From positions 17,040-81,039 of the forward strand of contig NXFV01000795.1 in NCBI GenBank assembly GCA_002803225.1: a stretch of DNA of 64,000 nucleotides, given 5' to 3'. Below are positions 33,699-45,837 of this stretch, in pieces. Position 1 is the first letter of the stretch, and each line of letters opens with the position of its first letter. The DNA is from Gamarada debralockiae (taxonomy: Eukaryota > Ascomycota > Leotiomycetes > Helotiales > Hyphodiscaceae). The position numbers and the translations under genes are program-made. The notes under the pieces are model-generated. The model worked only from the letters and a program-made list of their open reading frames with translations. It was not told the origin of the DNA and searched no databases.

Positions 33699-36680
33699 AT
33701 GCGCCTTCCAGTCAACCTCCTCTGTCTGACCCTATCAATCCTCCCCACCACTCTCGCAGTATACGCCGACGAAGCCTACCACGTCGATTACCACCACGAA
33801 CTACTAGGAATACCCCAACCACACACCACCTTCTTCCATCGACCACGGCAACATGACAAAGCGACGTTATTATATACATTGAGTGATTTAGGCGTGCTTG
33901 GAGCCGTCAATCCCGGAACCGGGAAGGTTGTTTGGAGGCAACTCCTTGCGGAGAACGATACGGCTAGCGCGGATGGATTTCTGCGGCCTGTGGAAGGAGA
34001 GGGAACGGTTGTGTCTGCGGTGCAGAAAAGAGTTGATGCTTGGGATGCGATGAGTGGAAGGGAGAAATGGGGGAATGTGTTTGCGGGACAAGTGAAGGAC
34101 TTGGAGGTTATGGAACACGCGGCTGGAGAGGAGACTAAGGATGTTCTGGCCCTTTTCGAAGAGAGTGGGAAGGCGCATCTCCGAAGATTGAAGGGCGCTA
34201 ATGGAGATGTGGCTTGGGAATACAAGGATGGGAGTGAGGATATTCCGCTGCAGGTCAGCACGAATGTGCGAGAGGTGTTCATGGTTTCCCTGCATGGATC
34301 TTGGGGAGGGTATAATCTGAAAGTTACAATCCTGGATCCGGTTACTGGAAAGAAGACCAACGAGTACACCCTCACGACGAAAGCAGATGTCCACTCGCCG
34401 GAAGATGTGTTACTTGTGGGAGCCAATTCTGCGTCCCCAATTGTTGCTTGGACGGACAAGGCTATGAAGAATCTCAAAGTCAATCTCCTCGGAAAATCTG
34501 GGGATATGCAAAGTCTGCCCCTTAAGGAATCTGATGGGGAGATTGTGAAGGTTACACTTCATGCGCCACATTTAGTGCAGTCTCTACCACATTTCCTGGT
34601 ACATAGTCAATCGGCCGTTTCCAATCGCGCTGATGTCTACCACATCAATCTTGCCAGTGGGAGGATTGAAAAAGAATATGAACTTCCTAAGGTGCCCGGC
34701 CCAGGAGCTATTTCCACCGGTTCATCAGACGCGAATGTCTACTTTACACGCCTCACAGAAGACGATGTCATTCTCGTCTCATCTGTGTCCCACGGAATCC
34801 TCGGAAGATGGCCCGTCATGGTAGATACAGACCACGGATCGCTCATTCACGGAGTATCAGAAGTCGTTCAAAAGGCTGCCGACACCTATGCCGTCAGATC
34901 AGCGGTTTTCACAACGTCCGAGGACTGGGTTCTAGTTCGCAACGGAGCGGAGGCATGGTCTCGTTCAGAGGGTCTTTCAGGCGCCATTGCTGCAACATGG
35001 GCAGAAATCCCTGAGTCAGAAAGCTTGGCCAAGTCTCTGGAAGTAGAGGCTCACAGCAATCCTCTTTCCGCATATATTCATCGCGTTAAGCGTCATGCGA
35101 GCGACTTGCAATACCTGCCTGCTTATCTACAAGCGGTTCCTGAGCGTTTCTTGAGTAGCATTCTTCCAGAAGCTACAACACACTCTCCTGGCCCGTTAGC
35201 GCGTGACAGTTTTGGCTTTAGCAAAATTGTCATTGTTGCTACTCAGCGCGGTCGTGTCTATGGCTTGGACACCGGAAACCATGGCAATGTCATCTGGAAT
35301 TCGAAAGCTTTCGACGTGCCTGCTGGCCGAAAGTGGGATGTAAAGGGCATTTGGGTCGAAAACACTAAAGGCATCGCAACGATCAGAGGTAGCGATGGCG
35401 AGTACATCTTGATCCGAACCGAAACTGGGGTCAACGTCGAGACAATGAAGCCTGGGTCCTGGCCACCTGTCACCAGCGCAGCAGTTGTTGATAGCCCATC
35501 AGGGAAATGGTTCCTCCCAATCGGGGTTGATGGCAACCCAGGTGAAATTCCCAACGAATGGGCACCTATCGACTACCTCGTTGTTCAAGGCGCGAACGGT
35601 GAAGTCAGAGGGCTGAAATTCGAGCCCAAGGGACTGAACGCAGAGCCCATCGTCGCATGGACCTTCCGGCCAGCAACCGGACAGCAAATCACCAGTGTTG
35701 TTGGGCGCCCTGCCCACGATCCCGTAGCATCCATCGGACGCGTCCTCGGCGATCGTTCCGTCTTGTACAAATACCTAAACCCCAACATCGTCCTCGTAAC
35801 GGCTATTTCAGACTCCTCATCAACAGCCTCCTTCTACCTCCTCGACTCCGTATCCGGCTCCATCCTCTACACCACGGCACACACCGGCGTTGACACCACC
35901 CAGCCCATTACTTCCGTTTTGACAGAAAATTGGTTCGCCTACTCCCTCTGGAGCGATGTCCTCTCCACCAGCGCCTCTATGACGGCCTCAAAAGGCTACC
36001 AAATCGTGATATCCGAACTCTACGAATCTGCAATCCCGAACGATCGTGGACCCTTGGGCGTTACCGATAATTCCTCCAGTCTTGAGCCCTCGGATATCCC
36101 AAACGCGGAACCAGCACTGCCTTATGTCATCTCTCAATCTTTCCTAATTCCCGAAGCAATAAGCCACATGTCCGTCACCCAGACAAGACAAGGCATAACA
36201 ACCCGCCAACTCCTCTGCTCGCTCCCCTCCTCCAACAGCATAATAGGCATCCCCCGCGCGCTCCTCGATCCTCGACGACCAGTAGATCGGGACCCCACTG
36301 TCGCCGAACAGGAAGAGGGTCTCTTCCGCTATAATCCCGTCATCGAGTTCGATCCCAAGATGATCATCACGCATAAGCGCGAAGTCATTGGCGTGAAGAA
36401 TATAATTACGAGTCCAGCGTTGTTGGAGAGTACCAGTCTGGTGTTTGCTTATGGTGTTGATGCTTTTGGAACCCGGGTGGCGCCGTCCGCGGCGTTTGAT
36501 ATTTTGGGGAAGGGGTTTAATAAGTTGAGTCTTGTGGCTACGGTTGCTGCGCTTGGGGCGGGAGTTGCGGTTTTGGCGCCTATGGTATGTTCCCACTTCT
36601 TTTAAATTGATTCAAGGTGTGTGCTAATATGCGGATAGGTGAGAAAGAAGCAGATTAATGGACGATGGATGACTTCTTAG
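33699..36680 (+). CDS. EMC1: ER membrane protein complex subunit 1
   Basis: Largest subunit of the EMC, the insertase for tail-anchored and multi-pass proteins in the ER. Exon 1 33699-36584, intron 36585-36638 (54 bp, GTATGT..GATAG), exon 2 36639-36680, total 975 aa (family usually 900-1000). Signal peptide MRLPVNLLCLTLSILPTTLA, then a beta-propeller region with PQQ-like repeats (GAVNPGTGKVVWRQL). A large lumenal domain ends with the conserved C-terminal EMC1 (DUF1620) part (RALLDPRRPV, HKREVIGVKNIITSPALLES). One transmembrane helix (LVATVAALGAGVAVLAPM) is followed by the cytosolic tail VRKKQINGRW, which is supplied only by the small last exon. An unspliced reading would replace the tail with VCSHFF. 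Confidence 0.95.
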
Positions 36681-37342
36681 ATGGTAGGCTGTATGAATAG
36701 ATCAGGAATATAAAGTTTCATTTACCGTTTGACTCTTGCACCAATCCATCGAGTGGGCAATGACGCCAACAAGGCGGGCGGGCATGCACCTGAAGAAATG
36801 TGCTAGGCATTAATACAACGAAGTCTTCGTAGAGAGATTTGTACTCTCATCAAAGCACATATGTCCATAGGCTCTAATATGTGGGATGAGGGGTTTTGGG
36901 AGGAAAGTTTGGGACACCTGTCAATGCGAGTCCTGGTTCTTTCACCCTTCAGTCCTCGAACACCATATCATAGTCCAGCGCTCTCTTGAACTGCTGACGA
37001 GCCTCTTTTTATCAATTTGTTGTTGAGTGCCATTTCGTTGTCGATGGTCATGTCGTTATCATTCAGCTATCCCTGTTTCCAGGCATTATCATACTATTTG
37101 GCAGTCATTACCATGCAAGATATTGAAGAGTCGTCTGAACCGAGCTAGGTGCGTCATCCTCATCCCGGTATCCTCTATTATCTCGGTCGGTGGGAGCCTT
37201 TCCATTCTCGTCATCTAGCTGATCTGGGTTGATGTCGAGAACTGTCTGTGGATTCATGCGATTTGATGAAGTTCTACAGCACTCATGAAAAGGTCTCATA
37301 AACCCCCAAAAGATATGACAAAAGTTATCAGGGGAGAAAAAT
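36681..37342. other. Convergent intergenic region
   Basis: Lies between the 3' ends of EMC1 and the Tcd1-like gene; no feature recognised. Confidence 0.5.
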
Positions 37343-39251
37343 TCATCTATATTTCTCATACCCAATCTCCTCCCTAATCCTCGCCTCAACTAACTCCACA
37401 ATATCCCTATCATACAACTCCTCGGGCTTCTTCCTCCCTCTCACAACCTCCCTGTCATGTACGGCAGCCTCCTCTCTAGTCATACACACCAAGTCCCTAA
37501 GTCTCACTTTACTGCTCTTCTGACCTTCTATGCCCCTCTCAATCGTACTCCCTTCCTCGGGTTCCCGCCATCTAACCAAAGCCAACCTCGTCGGAACCCC
37601 ACTGACAACGCTCTTCCCTCTCCACACCTCCTCAACCAAATACCCAACATCCAGCACACTGATCCCCAATTTCAACCCCTGCGCATCTTCTCCGGGAGTT
37701 GTTGCCCTCGCAAGTTTCTCTTCAGAGCCCTGAAGTTGCGCCAAAATCCCATCATACATCTTCTCCCTCCCCTTAGCAGGCACATATTCAACCGGATATC
37801 CACTAATCTCCAAAATCACAAAATTCGCAACCGCGTATCCAAACACCGCGGGCATCGTGCCCAACACCGGTAGTATCCGAACTCTAAAATCGGGAAGAAC
37901 CCCTAAATCCCCCACGCTTCCTTTCTGAAACTCCTCTTCGGGTAACGGTAAGAGTTGGGCTTTTCCCGGTCCAGGCTTTTCGGTCGAGTAGACGACTGGG
38001 ATCCCGGAGGATATTCCGAGGGCGCGAAGACGGCGGCGAGTGGAGCGAGAGAGAGGGTCTTCGGTTGAGGAACTAATGTCCCCAATGAAGAGGCGCGTGG
38101 GGTCGGATTTACAGCCTGCTCCCATGGAGGAGATGACTTTTAGGTCGTTTTTATAACAATATTCCAGTAACGCGACTTTGGAATCAATATTATCGATTGC
38201 ATCAACCACAAAATCCGGCCTCCTCCCATCATCCCCCTTCCATGGTCCCAATAACGTATCGGCGGCAGCAGAGGCGAAAAGCTCGTTCCTCAGATCGAAT
38301 TTCACCCACGGGGTGATTTTTTGGATGTGTTTTTGAAGGCAAGTGACTTTTGGAGTTCCAACGTCCGCTAATGTTGCGACGGCATGTCGGTTGAGTGATG
38401 AGAGAGTCACTTGGTCGAAATCGATGAGTCGGATGCGGGAGACGCCTGAGCGGGCGAGGGCGGTGGTGCAGTGGGATCCTACGCCGCCGCAACCGACTAC
38501 TATTATGAAGGAGGAGCGGAGTTTGGAGAGGCCTTCGTCGGTCAGGAAAACGCGGTTGCGGGCGAGTTGTTCGAGAATGAGATCTGTAAAAGACTCGAAT
38601 GAGTACATAATTCCCAGATATGGGTAAAAGGGGGAAAGTGTACCATCATCATAATCGCCCTTCTGCGCTCTCCTCGCCAACTCTGCGGAGCGTTCGTCTT
38701 CTTTGCTTAATATGCCGTTCTGGGGTGAGGCGGCGCCATAGTCTGTGAGCTTCACTTCTCCCGTCAGCCTTGTATTCTATATCCCAATGCTATTCTACTC
38801 CACTCCACTCCTCCACTCCTCTCCACCCCGCATTCCCAATGCTCTCCACAACCACAACCAATCCAATCCAGCCCGGCCCTAATCTAACAACCATGGACAA
38901 AAGGAAACATACCATATCAGCATGGTGTCCCTTCCCAAGCGCTGGGATCGAGCTCTTCAAATCCTCGACCTTCTCCTGCCTCCGGACATGTTGATACCCC
39001 AGTATCGCGCCCGCGACCACAGCACCTGACACCAGTGCCGTCGCACCGAATTGGAATTCTTTTGAGCTGAGCCAGGACGTCATTGTGCCTCTCCAAGTTT
39101 CTTTTCCTTGCCCTTTATCTTTGTCTTGTTCTTGCTCGCGCTCGCGTTCGAGTTCGTAGGCGGGAGAATACTGTGGGGGAGGGTACTCGTCTTCGTAGTT
39201 ATTATTGGGGAAATAGGAGGGACGATCCGGCTGGTTATAGAGCCTGTCCAT
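37343..39251 (-). CDS. TCD1: tRNA threonylcarbamoyladenosine dehydratase (E1-like)
   Basis: Cyclises t6A37 of ANN-decoding tRNAs to ct6A using ATP, at the mitochondrial outer membrane in yeast. Exons 39251-38913, 38776-38644, 38583-37343 give 570 aa. The N-terminus has a disordered Pro/Tyr and Glu/Arg-rich part, then a transmembrane segment (FGATALVSGAVVAGAILGY). The ThiF/E1 core follows: REQLARN-like LILEQLARNR, nucleotide loop VVGCGGVGSH, IDFDQVTLSSLNRH and VDAIDNIDSK. Near the C-terminus are VPAKGREKMYDGIL and a family tail. Intron 2 (38643-38584) is 60 bp with no stop in frame, so an ORF call alone would wrongly keep it; removing it gives the conserved DDDLILEQ joint. TCD1 and TCD2 cannot be told apart here. 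Confidence 0.9.
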
Positions 39252-39559
39252 GATTATGGCTTCTCATGGTTCGTTGCGTTGTGTTCATATTTCCGCTGTC
39301 TCGTGATGGAAAATTCCCATTTTCGAAGCTCTTCAAATTTCAAGTCGAGGCTCCCGCAAGGTCGCGTCATTGGCTGCCGAGGCTGTGATTGGTCGCCCTT
39401 CACCCCACTCGTCAGTCCCTCCATATCTAATCACTCCAATCCTATTACCCTTTTTCAAATCCATATAGAATACTTCAAATGTTCGCCCTCTGAAAGCCCC
39501 AATCTCTCTTTCTAAGATTCTCTCAAACATTTAAAGGGAGCTTGGTTTATACGAGAAAG
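39252..39559. promoter_or_regulatory. Divergent promoter region
   Basis: 308 bp between the start of the Tcd1-like gene (minus) and the VOC-protein gene (plus). It must carry both promoters; no specific motif is claimed. Confidence 0.4.
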
Positions 39560-40058
39560 ATGTAAACCCCGGCAGCGACGATCAAATCCCTCGACCATCT
39601 CGTCTTGACGGTAAAGTCTATTTCGAAGAGTATGGAATGGTATGAGAAGAACTTGGGAATGAGGAGCGAGAGTTTTGTCTCTGCTGCTACTCCGGATATC
39701 ACGCGGTATTCGCTCATTTTTGGGAGTCAAAAAATTCAACCTCCACGAACTGGGAAAAGTACCTCTCCCTCCTTTCCCCAATCCTTTCCCCTCAATCCCT
39801 AAGAATACTCCAGAGCTGATGTGTGACTTTTAGGAATTCGAGCCAAAAGCCTTAAACGTGAAGGGCGGGAGTGCGGATTTGTGTTTTCTGACAGATGATG
39901 ATGTGAAAGAAGTCCGGAAAAGATTAGCGGGCAACGAGGTGGAGCTGGTCGACCTAGGGGCCGAGAAGAGCGATGAAGGTATTGTGATGAGGACTGGTGC
40001 TAGGGGAAATATTAGGAGTGTGTATTGTCGGGATTTGGATGGGAATTTGATCGAGTAG
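39560..40058 (+). pseudogene. Glyoxalase/VOC-superfamily protein gene, damaged
   Basis: Small metal-dependent VOC-fold protein of the glyoxalase/fosfomycin-resistance type. Recognised parts are TIKSLDHLVLTVKSISKSMEWYEK, which opens the first beta-alpha-beta unit, and, after an intron (39759-39833, GTACCT..TTTAG), EFEPKALNVKGGSADLCFL and the end RSVYCRDLDGNLIE. Two lesions: the in-frame ATG at 39560 is followed at once by TAA (39563-39565), and an A6 run at 39729-39734 puts the last ~10 codons of exon 1 out of frame (five A's would give FNLHELGK and join correctly). It may be a fresh pseudogene, have an unseen 5' exon, or reflect assembly errors. Confidence 0.72.
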
Positions 40059-40412
40059 GTTGTCTTGTTTCTTTTCCCCTGGTTGAAGTTGGAAGAAGTG
40101 AGGGAGGATTTAAGCGAAGATGACGAGAGGGGAAAAGGAGACGGATTCCAAAGATGTAAAGGAGAGGGTTGCATAAATAGGTGAACGGCGGAATCCTAAC
40201 GTGCGAACAGGATATCCAATTATGTTTGAACTAAATCGTAAACCACATACGTCGTCAGACATGATCCACATCATACAAAATGGGTATATTGCGCCAAGGC
40301 CGACTGGACCAGCACTATGCCATTCACCCTTCCTTCCATCCAAACCCGCTCAAACCAAACGCCACGCTGACAACCATGCCCAGACCCCCAATCCAAAACC
40401 AAAATCATACAA
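40059..40412. other. Convergent intergenic interval
   Basis: Lies between the VOC gene and the BTB gene 3' end; nothing recognised. Confidence 0.5.
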
Positions 40413-43095
40413 TCATGAAGGTCCGTTCCCATTCGTCTTATAAATTCCCAAACCCAACGCTGCGTCCTTTTCATCCCGTAAATGTTTCGTATCTTCCTGG
40501 ATCCGTGCTTTATCCTCAATATGCGCTACATCTCCCATAAGGTATTTCTCGTTCCGTTCCACTGGCTGTCCATTTCCATTCATAAGGAGATTGGGTTGGA
40601 AGTGAGTTGGGGAGGAGTCAGGCCAGAGAATCTTATGCGCTTCTTCAGCCGACATCGGTTGTTCATTCTCGCTGATTGGCGAATAGGGCGGTGACACATC
40701 GTAGAGATCGTTTGATCGTGTCGACATAATGTTGTCTGACGTTAAGTATTTGGAATTTCTGCCGCTTCGAGATGGATTGAGGTTGAGAGGACTTGGGGAT
40801 ACGATATCCCGTCCGAGTGCACCTCGAGCTGATGCAATTTCAGGAGTAACCATTGACATCGTCCGCCTTCTTACCGCTTTCATGACATTCTTCAGTAACG
40901 CTGCTTCATTCCTCTTGTACGCACCATAAAACCCCTTATCGATCATCGCAGCTGCGGCCAGGTCATCCTCATCATCAAGATGCGACAGAATACGCAGGCA
41001 GATCGCCTCATGAGACGATACCGTTGCCATCTCCTGCCGCCCATCGTCCTCATCCGGTACTGGCAGTTCATGCACTTCAGGAGACATATGGTCCTCATCC
41101 GCATGTTTGGATAGCGCCCATCCACTCTTCCCGCTGACATCCTTCAACGTTAAGCCCTGGATACTGTTATAGATATCATTAATTGCGCTTCTGAACGCAG
41201 GAGCATAATCGCAGACACCGCTATGGACTTGTGGCGCGCTGGGCATCAATCTTAAACAATCTACCAGTTCCTTGATACTGCGCCGCGGAGATTTAGGGAG
41301 GTCATGGAAGCCAACATTTTTCATAATGCTTGGCAAGACTCGCAACTCGTTGTAAACGAGCATCAGCCACCCTAGGTTTGTCGCATCGCATAGATGAGAG
41401 CCTCTTGGACAGCGAGGCGCAGTTGTTAGTACCAGGGATCCAACGCCGGCCTTTCGCTCTGTATCCTCCTGGGGAGGTCGGAAATACTCTTCGATAGCAT
41501 TTGTGCAGCATTCGTGGATTTGAGCTAGCTTTGCGGATCGGATGGCGTTGATTTTGTCTCGGATGGTTTGAGGCCAGAGGTGTTTGCTTTGGATTTGCTC
41601 TTCGTCAACGGCATTTAAGATTGCAGTCTTCGACATCCTGGTAAATATTCCTCGAAGTCCGAAGGCGTAGCTAATGAGCAACAGACCATCGGGGCTATCG
41701 TCGCCTGCCATGTGCATCCATTGAGGTAGCCATTGGTATTCCACCTGTAGCTCGAGGGGTGATGTGCATCGATATCTCAAGCACACCTCAGCAATGCTGA
41801 CAAACACTGGGAAGTCAATCTCTCTTGGAACTTTCTGATTGTGCATATGTGCAGCATGGAGCAGTATCGTCAAAGCCTCGTGGTTGTTCAATTCGATTTG
41901 TGGCATGCGAAAGACCTTTACCTCCATCCCATCTTTGCAAGTATGCAGTGAAGGTGGTGGTGGAAAGTCGTTCATTGCATCCAGCGAGTTGCTCTTCCGC
42001 TGCTGGTTCGGCGACAAAGCCTGCGAGAAATACGGCGATGCCTCCGCCAAAAGATGTGAAGAAACCCGGAACCTGAGGATCGGGTGTATTTCAGAAGCGG
42101 CATTCGCAAACTCCAATATAGTGTCCCCATTCTTCGCAATAACGTATTCACGAGTCGCCATGTTAGGAGCCTCCCCCGAATCCGCAATATCGAACAGATT
42201 CTCCGTTGCCTGAAGATCAAGCTTCAATCTGTCGAAATTCAGAGATCGAATCTTGTATTGTTCCCAGAAAAGAAGCTTTTCTGATTTCATGCGGTGGACG
42301 CTGGCGTCTCTCCATTTTATGATCAAGTTCTTCCGCAAAACCTTATCCGCCAGGAAAGCCTCCAACTGTGGTTCCGATGCTTCGGGTTCGTAGGCTTTAT
42401 ATGTCGTTAATAAGGAGGTGCGGAGGTTGTCGAGCATTAGCTCTTGTGTAGCTTTGTATTCGTGGATAGCTGTGAGCCATTGGTCGTTGACTTGAAGAGA
42501 CGTTTCTGTGAGCGAGCCGCTGTGCAGTGATCCATTATCCAAAAGACCGTTGGGAGCTTCGAGGGACACGTTTTTATGATTGTTCTCTACTCTCATAAAT
42601 TAGTGATAGACTCCGCGGAAATACGTATCTGTACTACATACGGGATTTCTCAAGCAAGCTCCTGCACAGTTGAAGCGATTCCTCCCTCAACTTCTTGTAG
42701 ACTTCCCATACTGCATCGACTTTCTTCGGATCGGGTCCAGAAGGAGCCTTTCGTATTCGTCGGATGTTTTCACGGAGGTGTAGATATTCCGTATCGTGGG
42801 TCGCGCCGACGAAGGAATCCGGCGAGGGTAGGTTTCCATTTGATCGGACTGGTTCGATGTCTGGCAGAGTGAACGGCGAACTTAGGATTTTGTCCGAGTG
42901 TTGTGGCTGCCACTTGATTAGAGGGGGCCGCTTTCTGGAAACAAATCTCCTTACCTCAAAGATCTTATCTGAACTCCCATTCTCGTCCCTGCTTTGTTTC
43001 TTCTTGCTGAAGAAGCTGAGTCGATTCTTTGGACTGGCGGTTGAATTCGACGTCGCACTGCTCGAATGTGAGGAGTGTCGCATGATACTGGACAT
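40413..43095 (-). CDS. BTB-domain protein, conserved in fungi
   Basis: Two exons, 43095-42642 and 42589-40413 (52-bp intron, GTATGT..GAGAG), 876 aa. Residues 1-100 are Ser-rich and basic, probably disordered. A helical block follows (QYKIRSLNFDRLKLDLQATE), then a BTB/POZ fold starting at REYVIAKNGDTILEF and including FRVSSHLLAEASPYFSQAL. The middle region (VCLRYRCTSPLELQVEYQW, DGLLLISYAFGLRGIFTRM) matches the pattern of fungal BTB proteins of this size. Near residue 690 an F-box-like stretch occurs (HEAICLRILSHLDDEDDLAA). Such proteins may be substrate adaptors for cullin ubiquitin ligases, but no function is established for this one. It is divergent from RtcA. Confidence 0.85.
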
Positions 43096-43627
43096 AATGA
43101 TAATGTATCCTCAACGAACAATGACTGGGTGATGGGTGCGCCGGTCAACAAACAATACCAGCATCATGGGCGATGGCAATGTGATGATGGATGATGATGG
43201 ATGATGGTATGTTGTGCTGGGAAGAAGATTCGGGTAAGGCTGTTAACACTTGACTTGACAGGGACGCCAAGCTTTGACAGTGCGGGGCGCAGTGAAGTCC
43301 GCTGGGATCTTCGCTCTCGTTCTCGGCCGGCGTAGCGAACAACGGTCGGGAGTCAGCGCCCTGTGTTTGACTCACAAAATAATTCGCCATAAATTCAAAT
43401 CCCATCTTCCTCGCGTTTTCCATTCTCCCGGGCATTCATCATACTCTGTTCTATTCAATTTGCCACATTTTACTCAATCAATTGGCTCCTGACGTCCAAG
43501 TTTCATCGAATTCCCACGAGGCTGAATCCGTGCGCGAGGCGGACACGCGAGTAGGCAACCATAAATTTCCCTCATCGGCTCATCTGATCTTGAAGATCAT
43601 TGATCGTCGAGAATCCGATTACCCGGC
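43096..43627. promoter_or_regulatory. Divergent promoter region
   Basis: 532 bp between the BTB gene (minus) and RtcA (plus). An (ATGATGG)n-like run lies at 43175-43207. No further element is claimed. Confidence 0.4.
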
Positions 43628-44938
43628 ATGGCGCACCAGACTCAGCCCGAGCCTAAGCTCGTCAAGCTTGATGGACGGACTGGAGAAGGTGGCGGACAGC
43701 TGTGTAGAATTGCTGTTTCGTTAGCAGCGTTGACTGGAACTCCGCTGAGAATTGACAATGTTCGTGGCAATAGGTAAATACACCCTGGTGTTTTATGTGG
43801 AAGAGTTTCTGCTAATATTCATCCAAGAGAAGGCAAACGAGGAGGTGGTGAGTTTCTTTAATCTCTTCTGCTGGTTCTTCAATTGACCCGTTTGCCAGGA
43901 CTCAAAGCACAACACGTTTCCTGTATCAAATGCCTCGCAGAAGCTACTGAAGCAGAAGTCACCGGCTGCACCGTTGGAAGCAAGTCTTTCGAATTCAAAG
44001 CGAAGCTATCACCAGTGAATTTGGTTAATCGAAATATCAAGATCAAGGCCGAATCAGCAGCAAGTGTGCTTTTGGTCTTTCAGTCCATCCTCCCTTTCCT
44101 TCTCTTTGCAGGAGATGACAGAGGTTCTCCAATTACTGTCACAATCCAGGGAGGAACCAACGTCAGTTTCTCGTTGTCATTCGAGTATCTGGATCAAGTC
44201 CTCCTTCCGGCCTTGGAGAGATTTGGTGTCACGGTTGAACGGAAACTGGAATATCGAGGCTGGTCTCATGGGTCGATACAGCTTGGTTCTGCCAAGTTTC
44301 AAATTACGCCTCTTCCTCTAGGACATTCAATCAAAGCTCCGGAATGGCCAAAAGAGCGCGGGACAATCACGAAGATCGACGTCTCAATCATAGTACCGAA
44401 AGACCTCCAAGCGCCTCTGAATAGGTCCTTGGAATTCGAAATCGAGCTAGTCTTCCCGGGAGTCGAATTGAGCTTCATACTTGTCGAGGATAGTATGCAT
44501 AGAGCGCGGATCTACACCCTCCTCGTCGCACATACAACAACTGGCCTACGGTTTGGATGTGACTGGCTTTACGACAAGAAGACAAAAGACAGAACCTCCG
44601 ATGAAATTGCCACACAAATAGCGAAGAAGGTCGTGGATGGACTCGATGCTGAAATCCGGAAGGGAGGTACTGTTGATGAGTATCTCCAGGATCAATTGAT
44701 TGTTTTCCAGGCTCTGGCTGAAGGAACATCGAGCATTCCTGGATCGGCTGAAGCAATTACCTCAGACAAGGAACGAGTCGATCATACTGATGAGCCCTTT
44801 GGAGAAGGGAGCACTCATACAACAACGGCCAGATGGGTTACGAGTCAGCTGTTGCCACAAACAAAGTGGATTGATAAAGGTCGAATATGCGAAGGTGTTA
44901 GTTTCGGAGTCTCTGCGACCTCAGGATCCAGCACATGA
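43628..44938 (+). CDS. RNA 3'-terminal phosphate cyclase
   Basis: Converts RNA 3'-phosphates to 2',3'-cyclic phosphates through an adenylated histidine. Exons 43628-43773, 43828-43847 (20 bp) and 43899-44938 give 401 aa. Recognised parts: [20 protein letters not shown], the hallmark start; [16 protein letters not shown], rebuilt across both introns; [11 protein letters not shown]; and [20 protein letters not shown]. The catalytic His lies in [15 protein letters not shown]. The GGLKAQH and GEGGGQ motifs and the histidine point to a true RtcA-type cyclase rather than the catalytically dead Rcl1 group. The C-terminal end [10 protein letters not shown] is short and species-specific. Confidence 0.92.
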
Positions 44939-45013
44939 TCCCATACCAATGGGCAATCATCAAAATGGCCGTGGGCAGCTTCACAATCTATTTCCGCCCT
45001 ATTCAATGGTTAC

Positions 45014-45837
45014 CTATATAAGAAACGCCCCCGAATCAGACGCAGCAATTCTTCCCGTCACATTAGAATCTTTCAACACAAATACGCCTCAGCAACCTCC
45101 TCAGCCGTCCCAGCATATCCGGTCGGATTCCGTTCCGCCCACTGCTTATACATCGTCTCCCTCTCCTCGCTCTTATGTCCTTCCACAACTCGGTATCCAG
45201 CCATCCGGGACTCACCAAATTCGCCCTTATCGGCTTCAAATCCAATGCCAGATTCCTCGTACTACCATACAGACCCGTCGCATACCCTGATACCACAGAC
45301 CAGTTTGGAATCGGGTGCTCAGCGACGGATCCTGTGTTGAGGATGATTGAGGAGTTGGAACTTTGGTTTAGGTAGCGAGAGCCGACTTTTGCTACTAAAG
45401 AGGGGTGCTGCGAATCGGATTTGGCCAGCCCTCTGAATGCCTTCCAAAGTTGCATCCTGCAAGAGCATCGAAGCCAATTTATCGCCCGCTGTGAAGACGA
45501 TGTGATCTACCTCCCCCGCCTTCTCAAAGAGTCCCTCGATATCTTGTTCAAGCTGGTTTCGAGAGATCGCAGCTATATCCTGTAACCTTGCTGCCGGGGT
45601 ATGAGGTCTTGAGTCTGGAGATGGCGGACTCGACGCACATGGTGGAGGATGAGGATATTGCTACGGTGGCACCGGATTCGAGGGATGCTTCTGCGACGCT
45701 GAATCCAATTCCTATGTTTCATCAGTCAGAGCCTGTCTCCTTCCAATAACAAAAAACATAGATTTTTGTCTACCAGAAGTTCCTCCAATGACTAGAACGT
45801 GCTTTCCAGCGAGTTTGTTGTATTTTTGTTTCGGCAT
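45014..45837 (-). pseudogene. Short-chain dehydrogenase/reductase, frameshifted
   Basis: The SDR starts MPKQKYNKLAGKHVLVIGG with TSG, then a 63-bp intron (GTAGAC..CATAG), and continues GIGFSVAEASLESGATVAIS, completing the NAD(P)-binding TGxxxGIG motif. Three frame changes follow: near 45552 (CDLS to LEQDIEGLFEKAG), near 45396 (AAPLF to VAKVGSRYLN) and near 45165 (ELWKD to MYKQWAERNPTGYAG). The last frame ends TGRIAASDSGAFLI with stop at 45014. The substrate loop TGSVAEHPIPNWSVVSGYA is present, though the usual active-site Lys after Tyr is not (YATGL). Several independent indels make sequencing error unlikely. Confidence 0.8.

Noticed and set aside
34200..34500. Long minus-strand ORFs within EMC1 (33788-34483 and others)
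   Set aside because: Shadows of the EMC1 coding strand.
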